64,000 bases of DNA from Hydrangea macrophylla (taxonomy: Eukaryota; Streptophyta; Magnoliopsida; Cornales; Hydrangeaceae): contig CM066985.1 of NCBI GenBank assembly GCA_033977485.1, forward strand, positions 78,745,045-78,809,044. The letters are read 5' to 3'. Positions 1-11,730 of the stretch are shown in pieces (position 1 is the stretch's first letter; each line of letters opens with the position of its first letter). The notes beneath the pieces were generated by a model. It worked only from the letters and a program-made list of their open reading frames with translations, was not told the origin of the DNA and searched no databases. Position numbers and translations under genes: made by a program.

Positions 1-415
1 GTGTGTGAAATTTGTGCCAGCAGCCATCTTGGACACCGACTTTAGCCCTACAAAGATTGTTTTGAAAAACATTTTGTTATAACTTGCAAATTTGGAATAT
101 TTCAAATATTGTCAGAACGGTATTACATATACTAGTATGTGGTACCACGATAACTGACACAATACACGATACAACTCTTAAAACAATTCTAAACTGAATC
201 TAAATTTTAAATTTGGGAAACACAGTAATTTTTTTTTTCTCCGGGAATCATAATAATACTCTTTCAACAGTAAGGTACTATTTGACATTATTCTTTCAAC
301 AGTTTCTCAAGTTTATATAGTTTAGGGGTATTTGAAAAAAAGACATAATTAAGTGGGTGTTATTGTAATTTACCTTATATTTTAAATCACTAAAATGTAA
401 CACATAGGAATGAGT

Positions 416-608
416 AATGCTATATGCACAAAAAAAATGCACAACGAAATGCACAACCTGCTTTAATTTATTGTACCTCGTGTTGAAAAAGCTGTACATT
501 CCTTTTTTTTTTTTGTCTTTTTATGTGTACAAACTTTTCAGCACGAAGTCCAACAATTTTAAGCTGGTTGTGCATTTCGTTGTGCACTTTTTTTGTGCAT
601 CTAGCATT
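416..608. mobile_element. MITE-like element with ~45-bp terminal inverted repeats
   Basis: The left end (AATGCTATATGCACAAA, continuing through TGCACAACGAAATGCACAAC) is mirrored at the right end (GTTGTGCATTTCGTTGTGCA, then TTTGTGCATCTAGCATT). About 45 bases match with few mismatches. The roughly 190-bp length and lack of coding capacity fit a non-autonomous DNA transposon. I found no convincing target-site duplication, so the superfamily is unassigned. Confidence 0.65.
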
Positions 609-641
609 TCCTCACAGGAATATCCTTGACTACCAATGTGC

Positions 642-675
642 ATACATATATATATATATACACATATACATATAG
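642..675. repeat. AT-rich dinucleotide microsatellite
   Basis: Alternating TA and CA dinucleotides, directly visible. No associated gene. Confidence 0.8.
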
Positions 676-1013
676 CTATGCTAGAAAGCAAAACTCCTCT
701 ATTATTTGTTTAGAGGGGAAAACAAAACCACTCTATTCTTGAACAAAGCAATTGTATACTTTTGTTCGGGGTCTATAATTGTATTACTAATGTAACTGGC
801 AAACAAACATGGTTGAGCTTTTATCATGGTCCTTATTTCTTCCCCTTTGCATTCATATTTCATTTTCTCCTCCCACCGACCAGGCACCTCTGACACCATG
901 AGCTCCGCTCCCCCTTAGATCCTTAAGGTACACATATTTTGTACACACACGTTTAAATTTACATGTGTATATATATAATTATATATATAGACGTAAGTCA
1001 GGCTCTAAAAAGA

Positions 1014-1119
1014 GTTCTCTCTCTTTAATAAAGAGAAGACCTCTGTTTTGGCCATCAGATTCAGTTTTTAAACACGATACGACGATCAAAACAGATGTCC
1101 TCTTTTTATTATAGAGAAC
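1014..1119. repeat. Imperfect foldback (hairpin) of ~35-base arms
   Basis: The arm at 1014-1050 (starts GTTCTCTCTCTTTAATAAAG, ends CTCTGTTTTG) is an imperfect inverted copy of 1087-1119 (starts CAAAACAGATGTCCTC, ends ATAGAGAAC). The loop is about 36 bases. It could be a short MITE remnant or a chance foldback. Confidence 0.4.
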
Positions 1120-1257
1120 GCGCCCTCTCTGGAGAATTTTCGATGTAGATGCATGTTAATAATTATACAGACACAGGAATATCAACAGAATATGTCAGTG
1201 CATTTTAAATTTGAATCACATCTTTAGTGTGCATTAACAGTTGTACCGTATGTTATA

Positions 1258-1511
1258 CTCTCTCCGTCCTATTTTTTGAGTCCACCTTTGGGAACTCAAC
1301 TTATTAAGGGGACAAAAAGAATCTACACCTACTTTTCACAATTGCCCATAATCATTACAATAACTTTTTAAATTTTGTCTTGGTGTAGATTTTAAGGAAG
1401 GATAATTTTAAAAAATAAATAAAAATTGTATACTAATTTAAAAAATAAACACTAAATTTGAGACATATTAAAATAGAATATAAAAGTCAAAAAAATAAGA
1501 CACAGTAATAG
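1258..1511. mobile_element. Stowaway-like MITE (Tc1/mariner type)
   Basis: It begins CTCTCTCCGTCCTATTTTTT followed by GAGTC, the typical Stowaway terminus, directly after a TA dinucleotide. The right end has a decayed inverted counterpart (AAAAGTCAAAAAAATAAGAC) and TA lies just beyond it. The length of about 250 bp and high A+T fit the family. The right terminus is degenerate, so the exact end is approximate. Confidence 0.75.
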
Positions 1512-1913
1512 TTATGGTAGTATCGCATATGACACGACAGACAAAATTTGAGACAATAATTCTACCACAAATATTTGGCGACTTTGAATATCCATGTAAG
1601 AGTGTGCTTCCTGAGGTCCAATCATGAATGCGTCTCTGTGATTAAGTTTACTAGCTTTTACTGTAGATTAATAAGACGACGTTCCACGTGAGTTCATCTG
1701 CATAGCAAGTCCAAGATGTTTAAAATAAAAAAAAAAAAAAATAATAATAATAAAAGAAACATAGCAAGTAGTACCCCAAGAATTTTACGCATAGCTATTT
1801 TTTATTTTTTGGTTCAAAAACTTCTCAGATATCTGAGTATTAATGTTTATATATTAGGGGTAATCGGTGAGAAGCCCCTCTAAATCAAATACTGCAATAA
1901 AAAAAAGCTCATG

Positions 1914-1940
1914 TTTTTTTTTTTTTTTTTTTTTTTTTTT
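1914..1940. repeat. T27 homopolymer
   Basis: An uninterrupted run of 27 T. It could be the tail of a minus-strand retroposon, but I see no recognisable SINE or LINE body to its right. Confidence 0.85.
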
Positions 1941-2359
1941 GGCCTTTTTAGGCTAAGATATATACTTCGCCACTTTTTGGAATCATGAAAAGCCCTTCTA
2001 TCACATTTCTTTTCTAAATTTTTAGATTTTTTTACCACTGTACTAACAGAAATGACTAATATATATAAATTTAATTTGTTAACTTTAGACAACCATAACT
2101 TACTCATTTTTTTTTAGTATTTTTGGGTGATTTGTTTTAATTTTTTATTTTATATATTTTTTTTCGAGATCAACACGTTAACATTGGACAACTTGGACTA
2201 GAAAACTATACAAAAAAAGGAATTTGGAGCCTAGTTTAACTTTTTTATCTGTCTAAATAATTAATATTATCTGTTGACGAACAGATATATAATATTTTTG
2301 TCTGAATTCAACAACCATAACTTCCTCATTGTTTGGCCTTTTTGGATAATGTTATTTTA

Positions 2360-2924
2360 GGGAAAATTATATGGGCACCCCTTCATGTATTGCCCTTTTT
2401 TTTCACTAATATACCCTCTAATACCAAACTGTCACACCCTTAAATTTTTAGTGATAAAAAACAAGTAAAAACTCTAAAACACATCTCTTAAAAGCACAAT
2501 ACCAATCGTAGGTAAAATCAATGGATAATAAAAAGAAATATCCCAAAATATTCCAAGCCAAGTCTCAAAAATTGAAACTTAACATAGTAATCTCTAAAAT
2601 AGCGAAGTGGCCAACAATTGCCAAAAGAAATGAAATGACAACTAATTTGGAGAACACCAAGTAGCTCCATGCCTCTAATCAGCTTATTCAATCTCTATAG
2701 TCACCTTGAACTATCCCTGCATAGGATAATAGGCTACGCTCCATCCAGTAAACTAAAAATTCAACAAACTGATCACCCCTTCAATTATTATTTTACTTCT
2801 CAAATTGACTCCTTCAAATGCCCCTCACAAATAGTGTAGGGGGTTATACTTTGTTGTATTTTTTTAGCTTGGGGGTGTCAATGAAAAAGTGCAATAGATA
2901 AGGGGTGTCTATGCATTTTTTTCC
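2360..2924. mobile_element. MITE-like element with long TIRs, ~565 bp
   Basis: The left end (GGGAAAATTATATGGGCACC, then CCTTCATGTATTGCCC) is mirrored by the right end, which on the minus strand reads GGAAAAAAATGCATAGACAC, then CCCTTATCTATTGC. Similarity continues inward for about 60-70 bases. No clean TSD was found. The middle, from about 2428, starts TGTCACACCC, as many Ty3 LTRs do, so the interior may hold an unrelated LTR fragment. Confidence 0.6.
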
Positions 2925-4082
2925 TTTTTTTTAAATTTCATGCATTTCTTCGAATTTTACGCAATGAATGAAAATTTTGCAAAAAAAATAATTTGCAGCC
3001 TCATCTTGAAATTTTACATGTTTGTATTAATGACCATAACTTTATCTTTTTTTTTTTTTTTTTTAGATCTATGCAACAATGGATGTTAATTTTCTAAGCA
3101 GTGTATATTTTTATATGATTCATGAAAAAAAAAATTTATGTTTTTACATTTTAGCTTAAATTTAAAGATTTTTTCTCCACATACGATTGTTAGTCAATAT
3201 TGATCTCGTTTGATAAATCTTGTTTTTTTTTTTTAATTTCAAAGCATCAAAGTTTACAACAAATGGACTTCTAGAATAAAAAGCAAGCAATTTGAAAATT
3301 TTTAAGCATGAAATGGTATTTTTGACCAAAACAATGACAAATAACCGAATGAGTTAAAGAAAAGTAGCGTGAAATTAAGTTAGGTCATGTTTGGTTTGGG
3401 GGGATTTGGTCGAGACTCCTTATTTATTATCAAGGGTACTCATGAAAAGTGCTAATTAGCCATCGTTTATTGAGTATAATATTGTTGGATACTTAGTGGA
3501 GATGAAGAAACGAAAAAGACTACAAGATCATAAACTAATCTTTAGATCGAAGCACGTATAAATGCGTTGTCTGAAAAATAAGTTTACGTCCCACACAATG
3601 TTGTTTTATGGACTATGATGCCTTGTTCTTGAGGATACTACGATCTATAAATTGAAGTACAACAAACTTCAATGATTCTGCAAAATTGTATGTATATAAA
3701 TTGCTCTATTTAGACTCTAGAAATGATGAAGAAGAAGAGATAAAAAAAACTGTCAAAGTACATGTCAAACTAACTAACTATATTGTATATCTAGAGGTGT
3801 CTATTGGGTAAAAGATGCCACTAATGTTTTGTCAGTCCTCTAATTCATCATACCCTAGTGACTCCCCCAGTATAGATCTTGGTTAGGATCTTCTAAGGCT
3901 GGGTTGTCACGACCCATCCCGCTGCGCGCGAAAATAGGACACATGGCACGCCACCAAGGCTTATCCAATTCCTTTAAATAAATAGCAGTGGAAAACATAA
4001 GTAAGAATCATTCAAATCAGAGTTATAAAAAGTTTGCCCAATTTAAAACATTGCCAAGAAAATCCATTTTGAAAATCAACGG

Positions 4083-4370
4083 TCTAGTCGACTGTGGCGG
4101 AGAGCCAGTCGACTGGAGGTTAAAAGTAGAAAGTAAGAAAAGTTCAACGGCCCTGTCCAGTCGACTGTGTCAGGGACTCAGTCGATTAGGGCCTCGATTT
4201 CTCAGTCGACTGGTGCTTTGTCCGGTTGACTAGACACTATGCATGCAGAATGCTATGTTTTCGTGCTGAAACCAGTCGACTGATGGAAACTAAAGCCGAT
4301 GAAAACTGAAGGAATCTTTCAAGAATAAAGGGGTCCAGTCGACTATACTACGGATCAGTTGACTGGTTCC
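4083..4370. repeat. Array of GTCGAC-centred palindromes in C LTR
   Basis: About nine copies of CAGTCGACTG or one-base variants (CAGTCGATTA, CAGTTGACTG) lie in some 290 bases, often as pairs 20-25 bases apart. They are about 1.1-1.4 kb downstream of the LTR TATA box in the sense direction, so probably transcribed. The other C LTR carries the same array at about 33726-34030. Confidence 0.85.
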
Positions 4371-4817
4371 TAGCAGTTTTCTCATTCAGCAGGAATCACA
4401 CCAAGGGTCTCCAAACCAATTCCAACACCAAAATAATCAAAATACCATGATTTAAAACATAAATACTGAGGTCTTACAGCAGGTTACAAGTACTAATCTA
4501 AGTCAAAATGCTATTACAACATATTACAATTCCCAAATTCTTATTATAAGTTCGGGATGAAAACAAAAGTATATACAAGTAGTGATTCCTCGGCATTCCT
4601 CGACCTCACTCCTCACGCTTCTTCTTGCCTTTCTTCTTATCACTTGCAATGGAGTAAAGCTCCACTGGTCAACTATATGTTGAGTCCATAAGTTCTAACA
4701 TATGCATATATGGTCAAACATGCCTTAATCTCACAATTCATAACAAATAGTCTCTAGGAAGAAAAATACGCATTCATCCAGTAGCGGCAAGTCCAATTCT
4801 TAAACTGCGATGCCAAT

Positions 4818-4935
4818 GGCAAGTCCAAGTCTATCAACCATTGCATCCCTAAGTGTCATGGCAAGTCCAAGTCTATCAACCATTGCATCCCTAAGTGTCA
4901 TGGCAAGTCCAAGTCTATTAACCATGCACAGTAGC
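4818..4935. repeat. 42-bp tandem repeat, about three units
   Basis: GGCAAGTCCAAGTCTATCAA starts at 4818, 4860 and 4902, giving a 42-base period. The last unit is truncated. The matching region of the other C LTR (about 34445-34540) has fewer units, so copy number changed after insertion. Confidence 0.8.
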
Positions 4936-5505
4936 CGTCGCTACTAAATTTTCAAATATCGAGAAGCTAACTCCGACATCAAATTATATAAGTCCCCCAT
5001 TTGACCCATATAAATAACTCAACGTGCTCGCATAAAAGTAGACATGCTTTTCATATTTAATCGCGTGCATAAGTAATGGGCCTACAATTAATACATGAAT
5101 TTTGCCCGGCTCACAATTTTGTCGTCGAAACCAAAATATGCATATTTCCTATATAAAATAAGTTAGAACTTCATACCTCGTACTATTTCTCTCAAACTTT
5201 GAGGGAAGTACTTGGGAGCCAATTAAACGTCGGATCTCTATTTTTAGATGATTCCTACAAGTTTATAGCCGTTTTTCCCAAATTTCTAAAAATTAGCTTT
5301 TCAAAAAGGTTTGCCAAACGTGGCGTGAGAGGTATCAAAAAGTAGGTCTTACCTCAAGGAGTTCAAATATGGAATCTAGGGAAAAATTGACGAACGGAAG
5401 GTCGCCGATCGTCGTCGCAAAGCTCATGGCAACAAATCTCATTTTTCTCTCTCCTCCTCTAGATATTTGGTTGTTGAGATATTTGGACAAATATCTTAAC
5501 TCAAC

Positions 5506-5513
5506 TATTTATA
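5506..5513 (-). promoter_or_regulatory. Putative TATA box of element C LTR
   Basis: The minus strand reads TATAAATA, followed by a leader rich in GGAGGAGAGAG. It lies about 510 bases from the start of the LTR in the sense direction, giving a short U3 and a long R-U5. The equivalent in the other copy (near 58020) is degraded. Confidence 0.5.
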
Positions 5514-6029
5514 GACACTAGTTTTGGAAATTACGTTTACCTCCCCACGAGTTCTCAAAACTTCTAATCCACTCCTAAAACATTGCACATGCCCATTTTA
5601 TTACTCCACGAGTGAAAACTATAATTTACAAAAGTTTTCGATTAAGTTCCGTTTAGGTCCAAAATCACGATCTAAAAATTATTTATGTGGAATCTCTAAA
5701 CCACCTACCTTTTATGTAACGTATCACTCACGTTGTCACCACAGTAATCGAAACAAACTAAAATGACATCCAAATTACCAGAAATTTACTCTACATAGGT
5801 TAATTTACTACTCATGAAATACCAGATATTTCAAATAACATTTAAATCATATAAATGTCATTTAGCCATGCCAATGCAACATGAACTTTCAAGTTCCTGT
5901 GTCTCCATTGACACCTCATCGTTGACTCACAGTCAACTCCATTCACCATTATCAAATAACATTGATAACTCACAAAATTCAAATATGCAAATCAAACAAT
6001 GAAATTCCGGGACAAGTGTGACACCTCTC

Positions 6030-9000
6030 TATAGACACCCCATTTTGTCGGCTAACAGATTTAGGAGGCTACAAGCATGTCAAACCTCGATGATTAGAAA
6101 GATTAGATTTTCAGAGATTGCCTCTAACTCTCAAGAAATCAAAGAAATGACCAAATTACCTCTAAAAGCTCAAAACTCTCCGACTTAGCCCAGAATCTCA
6201 GGAATCATTCAATTTTGTTAAAAAAAAAACGTATTTTAAAAGATAAATAACTAAAATGGTAAGCTCCCAGAGACCCCCGGAAGTCTCGGAAGTTCCCAGA
6301 AAGTCTCAGTTGACCGGTTTGACTAAGATTTGACACGTTTAACCAGGGTTTGACCAAAATCATCCGAATTTGCCCAAAAGTTTTAAGATCATCCTAGATC
6401 ATGTGAAAAGTCTTAAAATATATTTTAAAAGAAAATTGAACTGAAATGTCAGCTCCCGAGAGCTCCAAGAGGTTCCCAGAACTTCCTGGAGATCCTAGGT
6501 TTGATCGATTTGACCTAAAAGTGGACTTTGAAACCAGAGTACCGTATTATTTTTCAAAAATTTTTCATGGATACTAGAGGTCAATAGATTTCTAACGGTA
6601 TATCACACATAATTTCTGGATTTAAAACGAATTTGTTATGAATTTCTGAAGGTGAAAAGTGTGATCAATTCGGCTTTTATCGCGAATACCGCAAAACTTT
6701 CCAAAATGACCCAACTCCAAACTATTTTTTTTTATGAAAATTAGACCTCAATACCTTTCCAATAGTATATCACAATCTCAATTTGGATTTTGTATGAATT
6801 TTCTGTGAATTTTGGACGAAATAGGACCGTTTTGCGAATTCCGGGAGTGCCGGGGGCCAAAATGCAAATTTTGGTCAACGAGGGGATTGACTGCCGAGGC
6901 GGCACTAGTCCACTGTAGTGACGCCAGTGTCCGAGTGCTGCGGCGGCGCTCTGAGTCATTTTTCAATTTCTTTTGTATTTTTTGGGTTTTAATTCATATT
7001 TTCAATAAACAAAACGACATAGTTTTGAAATTCTGAAGATTTTGGACCAATTAGAGACTTTTTAAAACCCAAAATACCTCTCCAAGTTGGCCTATAAATG
7101 AGACCCATTTTCTTCCATTTGGGGGAGAACTTGGAAGCCTTTAGAGAGAGATATAGAGAGTTAGAGAGAAATAGAGAGATGAATAGAGATTTTCTTCTTA
7201 AAAATCCAATCCAAATGTGAGTTTCAATTAGTTTCTCAAAACTAAACTTGTGTTCACAAGATTTCAATTCATTTTCTTCATCTTCTTTGAGTTTTAGAGA
7301 GCAATCTACACCCACATACACACATATATGAGAGGTTGAATGCTTGTGGTTCCACCATTGAATATCATCTATTGATTCGTTCATTTGCTTGCTTATATAC
7401 AATGTTCATATCTTCTTACCTCATTTCTTTTTATTTTCTTTATTTACTTGCTAGTTCATCATCATCTAGATGATGACATGAAGTTTGAGGTGAGTGAATC
7501 CTTATGAATAGTAGCTCTTGATCTCCAAAACATGTTTGATAGATGATGATTATAACCTCAATACATCCCTATGTATTTTTGAGGTTATTTCCAAAATAAA
7601 GCAAACCTTTCCAATAATCTTGGAGGTTCTCTAAATGAGTTAGAGGTTGATATTATTAGTGGTTTTAATCATCTTTGAGTGTTGAAAATATAATTTCAAA
7701 ACCCCTATTTTAAAGCCCTCCTAAAACCCCCAATATTTGGATTCCAAGAAATAAACCTTGTTTTCTCAAAAATCTTCAAAACAGTTAGTCATTTAACTTC
7801 AAAGAATTATTCTGAGTTCAATACTCAATATATGAATGTAAGACCACTTGGAAATTCTTCCTAACTCATTGGAGAACACCCTTGATTTTTGGCTTGGCTT
7901 GGAAATACTTGGAAGGATTCCATTTTGGTCCAAACATTCTCTCTAGATATTCTGCCTTTACTGTCACGACAGCTTGGTTGACTTTCAACTTGTTTTTACA
8001 GAAAACCTTTCCAAAACGAGTGGTCCCAACTCATTTTTCTCTTAAACTTCAGTGTCTTAGGGAACGTTTTGTATAATATAGGCCTCTAGATGTTTTGGTT
8101 TCATGTTCTAAGATTTTTTGACATATCAGTCGACAGTACGAATTCTGTTTTCGAGTGACCTCTATTGTTTATATGATTTCTCTCAATCTGAAATAGATAT
8201 TGAGAATTGGCTTTTTGATTTGTGTTCTAGTCGCAATAAGGATGATCTCCATAAAAAATCATGCATTGAAAACATTTATAACCCTACTTTTCAATTTTCA
8301 CAAAACCAAGTCACTGTTCTGTCCACTATTCACAACAAGTTTACTTTTACTTCCATCCTTTGATTTGATGTTCATATGCCTTCCAAATTAGTTCATCTCT
8401 TACGAAGTAATTCATACTACATTTGTACATATTCTATGATTTCATTCATTCATGCTTTCATGCATATTTTAGACTTCTAAGTCACTTTAGAAAGTCCATG
8501 TACACAAACACACTACAACCTTTGCACATTCTAAGATCATACATTGCATCCATGCAAGATTTGGGGCTTTTGTGACCCCTAATCTAAGAAGATTATAAGG
8601 AATGAACTTGATCACACGTCCATACTTTCCCTCGATCTAATCATCCTTTCTCATCCGTTCCGGGGATTGAGAGGTCTTCTTTTCCTAAAAATTAACATGC
8701 ACCATTCTAGCTTGCTAAGCATATTTTGATCTCTTTGATTATTTGTTTCAAGAACAATCTATGTCCCCTCCTAGATTACGAAAACTTGATTACTTGATAT
8801 GTGATTAGACGATTTTTTCTAGGTTTGTTTGCGTGATCTTTTACCTTTGCATTGTGTGATATTTGGCTTAGATCTTATGAATGATATCTTATCTTTTGAT
8901 CTTCCATTTCAATTTTCTTATGAAATGTAATATACTATCATAGTATTAATTGTCAAACCAAACATAGTAAAAGATGATAATTTGGTTGCTAATTGAGGCC

Positions 9001-9285
9001 CATCGAGAGACGGGGCGAGTTGAGGGTGTTTTAGTCATGACAAAGGCTCCTTCCTCTCTCGTACCAAAACCCCGAGCCAAGTTCTTTGGTTATGAAAGGT
9101 CAGTGCCCTTTATCCGTTTAGGTGAGTCAAATTGGGTTTCTTGCTTCCCTAAAGACCAAGTGGCGATTCTGTATTTGTTTTCAATAGACCATTTTCAAAT
9201 CAATTTCAAAATAAAGGAAAATCAATTCTGAAACTCCGTCGGAAATAGAAATGGGGGGTGGGTTCCCGGAGGCCGCGTGTCCACA
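6030..9285 (+). repeat. Ogre1 5' LTR (3256 bp)
   Basis: It runs from TATAGACACCCC (expected TGTAGACACCCC, so the terminal TG has become TA) to GTGTCCACA. Homologous copies start at 25464 and 58235. A TATA box lies near 7093, so the transcribed R-U5 part is about 2.2 kb. No conserved open frame: the 137-codon minus-strand frame at 6989-7402 is not kept in the other two copies. Confidence 0.85.
7093..7099 (+). promoter_or_regulatory. Putative TATA box of Ogre1 5' LTR
   Basis: TATAAAT within GGCCTATAAATGAGACCCA. The block is conserved in all three Ogre LTR copies (also near 26480 and 59122), which otherwise differ by many substitutions. A purine-rich leader (GAGAGAGATATAGAGAG) follows. Confidence 0.65.
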
Positions 9286-9288
9286 ATC

Positions 9289-9306
9289 TGGCGACTCTGC
9301 TGGGGA
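9289..9306 (+). promoter_or_regulatory. Primer binding site of Ogre1
   Basis: TGGCGACTCTGCTGGGGA starts three bases after the LTR end. The Ogre2 copy at 62713-62730 reads TGGCGACTCCACTGGGGA. From family knowledge this corresponds to an Arg-tRNA 3' end, unlike the Met-tRNA sites of A, C, D and F. Confidence 0.75.
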
Positions 9307-10505
9307 TATTTATTTTCAAAACAAAATAATACAGAGGTTTGACTCATAAGAAGCATCCTTAAAATCATCCTTTTACTGTGTCTGGTTCACCGCATTGCAC
9401 TCCTGCATTTCCCCTCCGACTGTGTCTGAAACGCGGCGCTGACATTGTTCAGGTCTTGCTGTGCCAGGGCATAAGTCACCATTGAAACTGTACCTTCCAA
9501 GGTATATCAAAAAGAGTAACAACTTCCGTACTATCTCTCTGACGGTATATTGGAACTCTCATCAGCGGACCCTTTTTGACTAAACCCAGCCTTTTTGCAT
9601 ATAGATTCATGTAGAACCTTTCATAGGACTGTGGATTTATCTTTTCAGATAGGACAATGTGATATAACTGCTGTATGACCTGATGGAATTACCTGCGCGG
9701 TGTAGACGCTTATGTGGCATGAGGCAAAACCCCTTTCTTATGATTCCCAAGGCAATCACTCACATGTAATTACATTGAGTTGACCTGTCTAGGCACCATG
9801 ATAAGGATGTCTGCTCCATGCTCACAAAGATATACACCGCAAACCTTGTTTGTCGGTCCTAAGACATAGGAGTATGAAAATTTGCTAGATAGTATGATCA
9901 TCATCAGCACATGCTCCTGTCATATATACTTGTTTCTCCCAAAAAACCCTGCCCCAACTCATCTGGATATCCCAGTTTCTTTCAAAAACTTTGTCTAGAT
10001 TTCTCAGAAATTTCCAGATATAACCTGTTTCTTCCAGAAACTCTGTCCAGTTATCCCAGATATAACTTATTTCTCCCAAAAACTCTGTCCAGATATCCCA
10101 AATATAACTAGTTTCTCTCAGAAGCTCTGTCCAGATATCCCAGATATAACCAGTTTTCCCTGGAAACTCTATCCAAACTTCCCAAAATGACTTCGAAACC
10201 GCTGTTATCCCCTGGTGATCTTACTGGAAGGCAAAGTTTAGCACGCTCTGTATGGCTAGGACCTTACTTTCTTAACTGTTATCTGTTAGAAGTAGGGGCA
10301 TCATGTAGATTAGGGCTTGCATCCGCATGCTTGCTTTATCAGTCTGCATACACTTTGATAGTCGGTGTGTACAGAAGTTAGTCCTCACTTGTCAAAGTCT
10401 AACACACAGTCTTTCACATCTATATGTCAGTATAAGTTCTGATCACCCAGGATCTGCGTTGTGGGTCAAAGGATCATCCAAATCACTCCGCTAAAAGTTA
10501 GCTTT
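9307..10505 (+). other. Ogre1 untranslated leader between PBS and gag
   Basis: This stretch aligns with the start of the Ogre2 interior (from 62731), so it belongs to the family rather than to a later insertion. No credible protein is visible. Its second half contains a degenerate tandem array, listed separately. Confidence 0.65.
9930..10175. repeat. Degenerate tandem array in Ogre1 leader
   Basis: Repeats of roughly 35-50 bases built on CCAGTTTCTCCCAGAAACTC and GTCCAGATATCCCAGATATA. Ogre2 has a much longer version at 63345-64000. Any peptides read from it (QFLPETLS-like) follow from the repeat and are not evidence of a gene. Confidence 0.8.
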
Positions 10506-11730
10506 ATGGATCTAGAAGATTTGGAAGCAAGAATGACTAAAATGATCAACCAACAGTCTGACCAGTTGGCCCAAGTTTTAGCCTTCATGGAAGAATTGAG
10601 ACATCAATAGCCACAGTATCCACCTGGGTTCCCACCACTACCAGGGTTTGTACCACCTCCCGTTGGTATACATGAGAATAATGTAGATGATGACTGGTTC
10701 AATGCGGCCCCACCGTCTGTACTTAACAAGAAAATTCAAGAAAAACTTCGACAAGCTTGAGAACATACTGAGAAAGAGTAAAGGGGTCGACAATTAAATG
10801 TTAGATCTAGAAGGATTGTTTGAGCCCAACAAATTAAAGCTGCCTGAGAACTTCAAGATGCCTAAAATTGATCGTTTTGATGGAACTACGAATCCAAAGA
10901 TCCACGTAAAGTTCTGCATGAGCATTTTCCAATCAATGGGCTGCACCCATGAGCACATTGCAATGTTGTTCCCTCAAACCCTCGCCAAGGTTGCTCTATC
11001 CTGGTTTCTGACCTTGGAGGTTTCTAAGACGCGAACTTGGAAAAATATAGTCCAGGTCTTCGTTGATCATTACTCCTACAACCAAGAGCCCGATGTCACC
11101 ATCCGGGATCTGGAGACTACTCGGCAGAACTTCAATAAGTCCTTCGCTACATGCTTGAGCAGATGGAGGAACAAAGTGGCCCAAATGACCCACCGACCAG
11201 TCGAAAAGGAACAAGTCTGAATGTTGATCAAGAATCTACAGCCGTTGTACCATGAGAAACTATTCTACCAGTCTATCTCAACATTCGAAGAACTGTTTGA
11301 GATTGAGACTAGAATTGAGGATGCAATCAGGGAAGGGAAAATCAAGAATGAAGAATCTCAAAGCCATTCCAAGAGGCCCGACTACTCCCGAAATCCTTCG
11401 AATGTCAATGCCCTTAGTAACCAACTCATGGCCTATTCTTCCCAACCATACCAACTCACAAACCAAACCAGCTCACAAACCAAACCAGCTCGCCTAGCCG
11501 CCCTTACCAAAGTAGGGTACCCCGTAAATTTTCCAAGCTAGATATCTCCCCCTCCATAGCCTTATGCCGCCTGCTAAAAAAGGGACACCTCCAACTCCTT
11601 TAGCCTTGTGCCGATCCCCCACCACCTAACTATGACCTGTCCAAATGTTGTGCTTACCACCAAGGCTCAGGCCATGACACCGACAATTGCATGCGCCTTC
11701 GCCATGATATCCAAGACCTCATTGACTGAA
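10506..11730 (+). pseudogene. gag: Ogre1 gag, broken
   Basis: The first ATG is at 10506. The frame has a TAG after about 34 codons and more breaks to about 10795. A 140-codon stretch (10798-11220) carries the Tat/Ogre-type retrotransposon gag core: PKIDRFDGTTNPK, then a LSWFLTLE segment, then a TW-motif helix. A TGA at 11218 separates the continuation at 11221-11541 (FEELFEIETRIEDAI). Near 11637-11725 lies a Cys-His cluster (CCAYHQGSGHDTDNC) followed by LRHDIQDLID, typical of this clade's gag C-terminus. Gag would form the particle that packages element RNA. No protease or RT follows. Confidence 0.8.

Larger units (their letters stand above)
1..3904. other. AT-rich intergenic flank without a recognisable gene
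   Basis: This is the only part of the window outside the large retrotransposon nest. It is AT-rich with long A and T runs. The open frames are short and low-complexity, and none shows a recognisable domain. I can support three MITE-like elements, a foldback and simple repeats, listed separately. Nothing recognisable was seen at about 1515-1900, 1945-2355 and 2930-3900. Host regulatory sequence cannot be excluded. Confidence 0.6.
3905..6023 (-). repeat. Element C 3' LTR (2119 bp)
   Basis: On the plus strand it runs from TGTCACGACCC to AAGTGTGACA; on the minus strand it reads TGTCACACTTG...GTCGTGACA. The same sequence recurs from 33553, with many substitutions and small indels, showing age. 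It contains a GTCGAC palindrome array, a 42-bp tandem repeat and a TATA box. No coding capacity. Confidence 0.85.

Noticed and set aside
3905..6023. Solo LTR interpretation of 3905-6023
   Set aside because: Flanks TGGGT and CCTCT do not match, whereas removal of Ogre1 places C's coding end and a PPT directly beside this LTR; it is C's 3' LTR.
6989..7402. 137-codon minus-strand frame in Ogre1 LTR
   Set aside because: Not kept open in the other two Ogre LTR copies (about 26400 and 59040) and antisense to the LTR transcript; chance frame.
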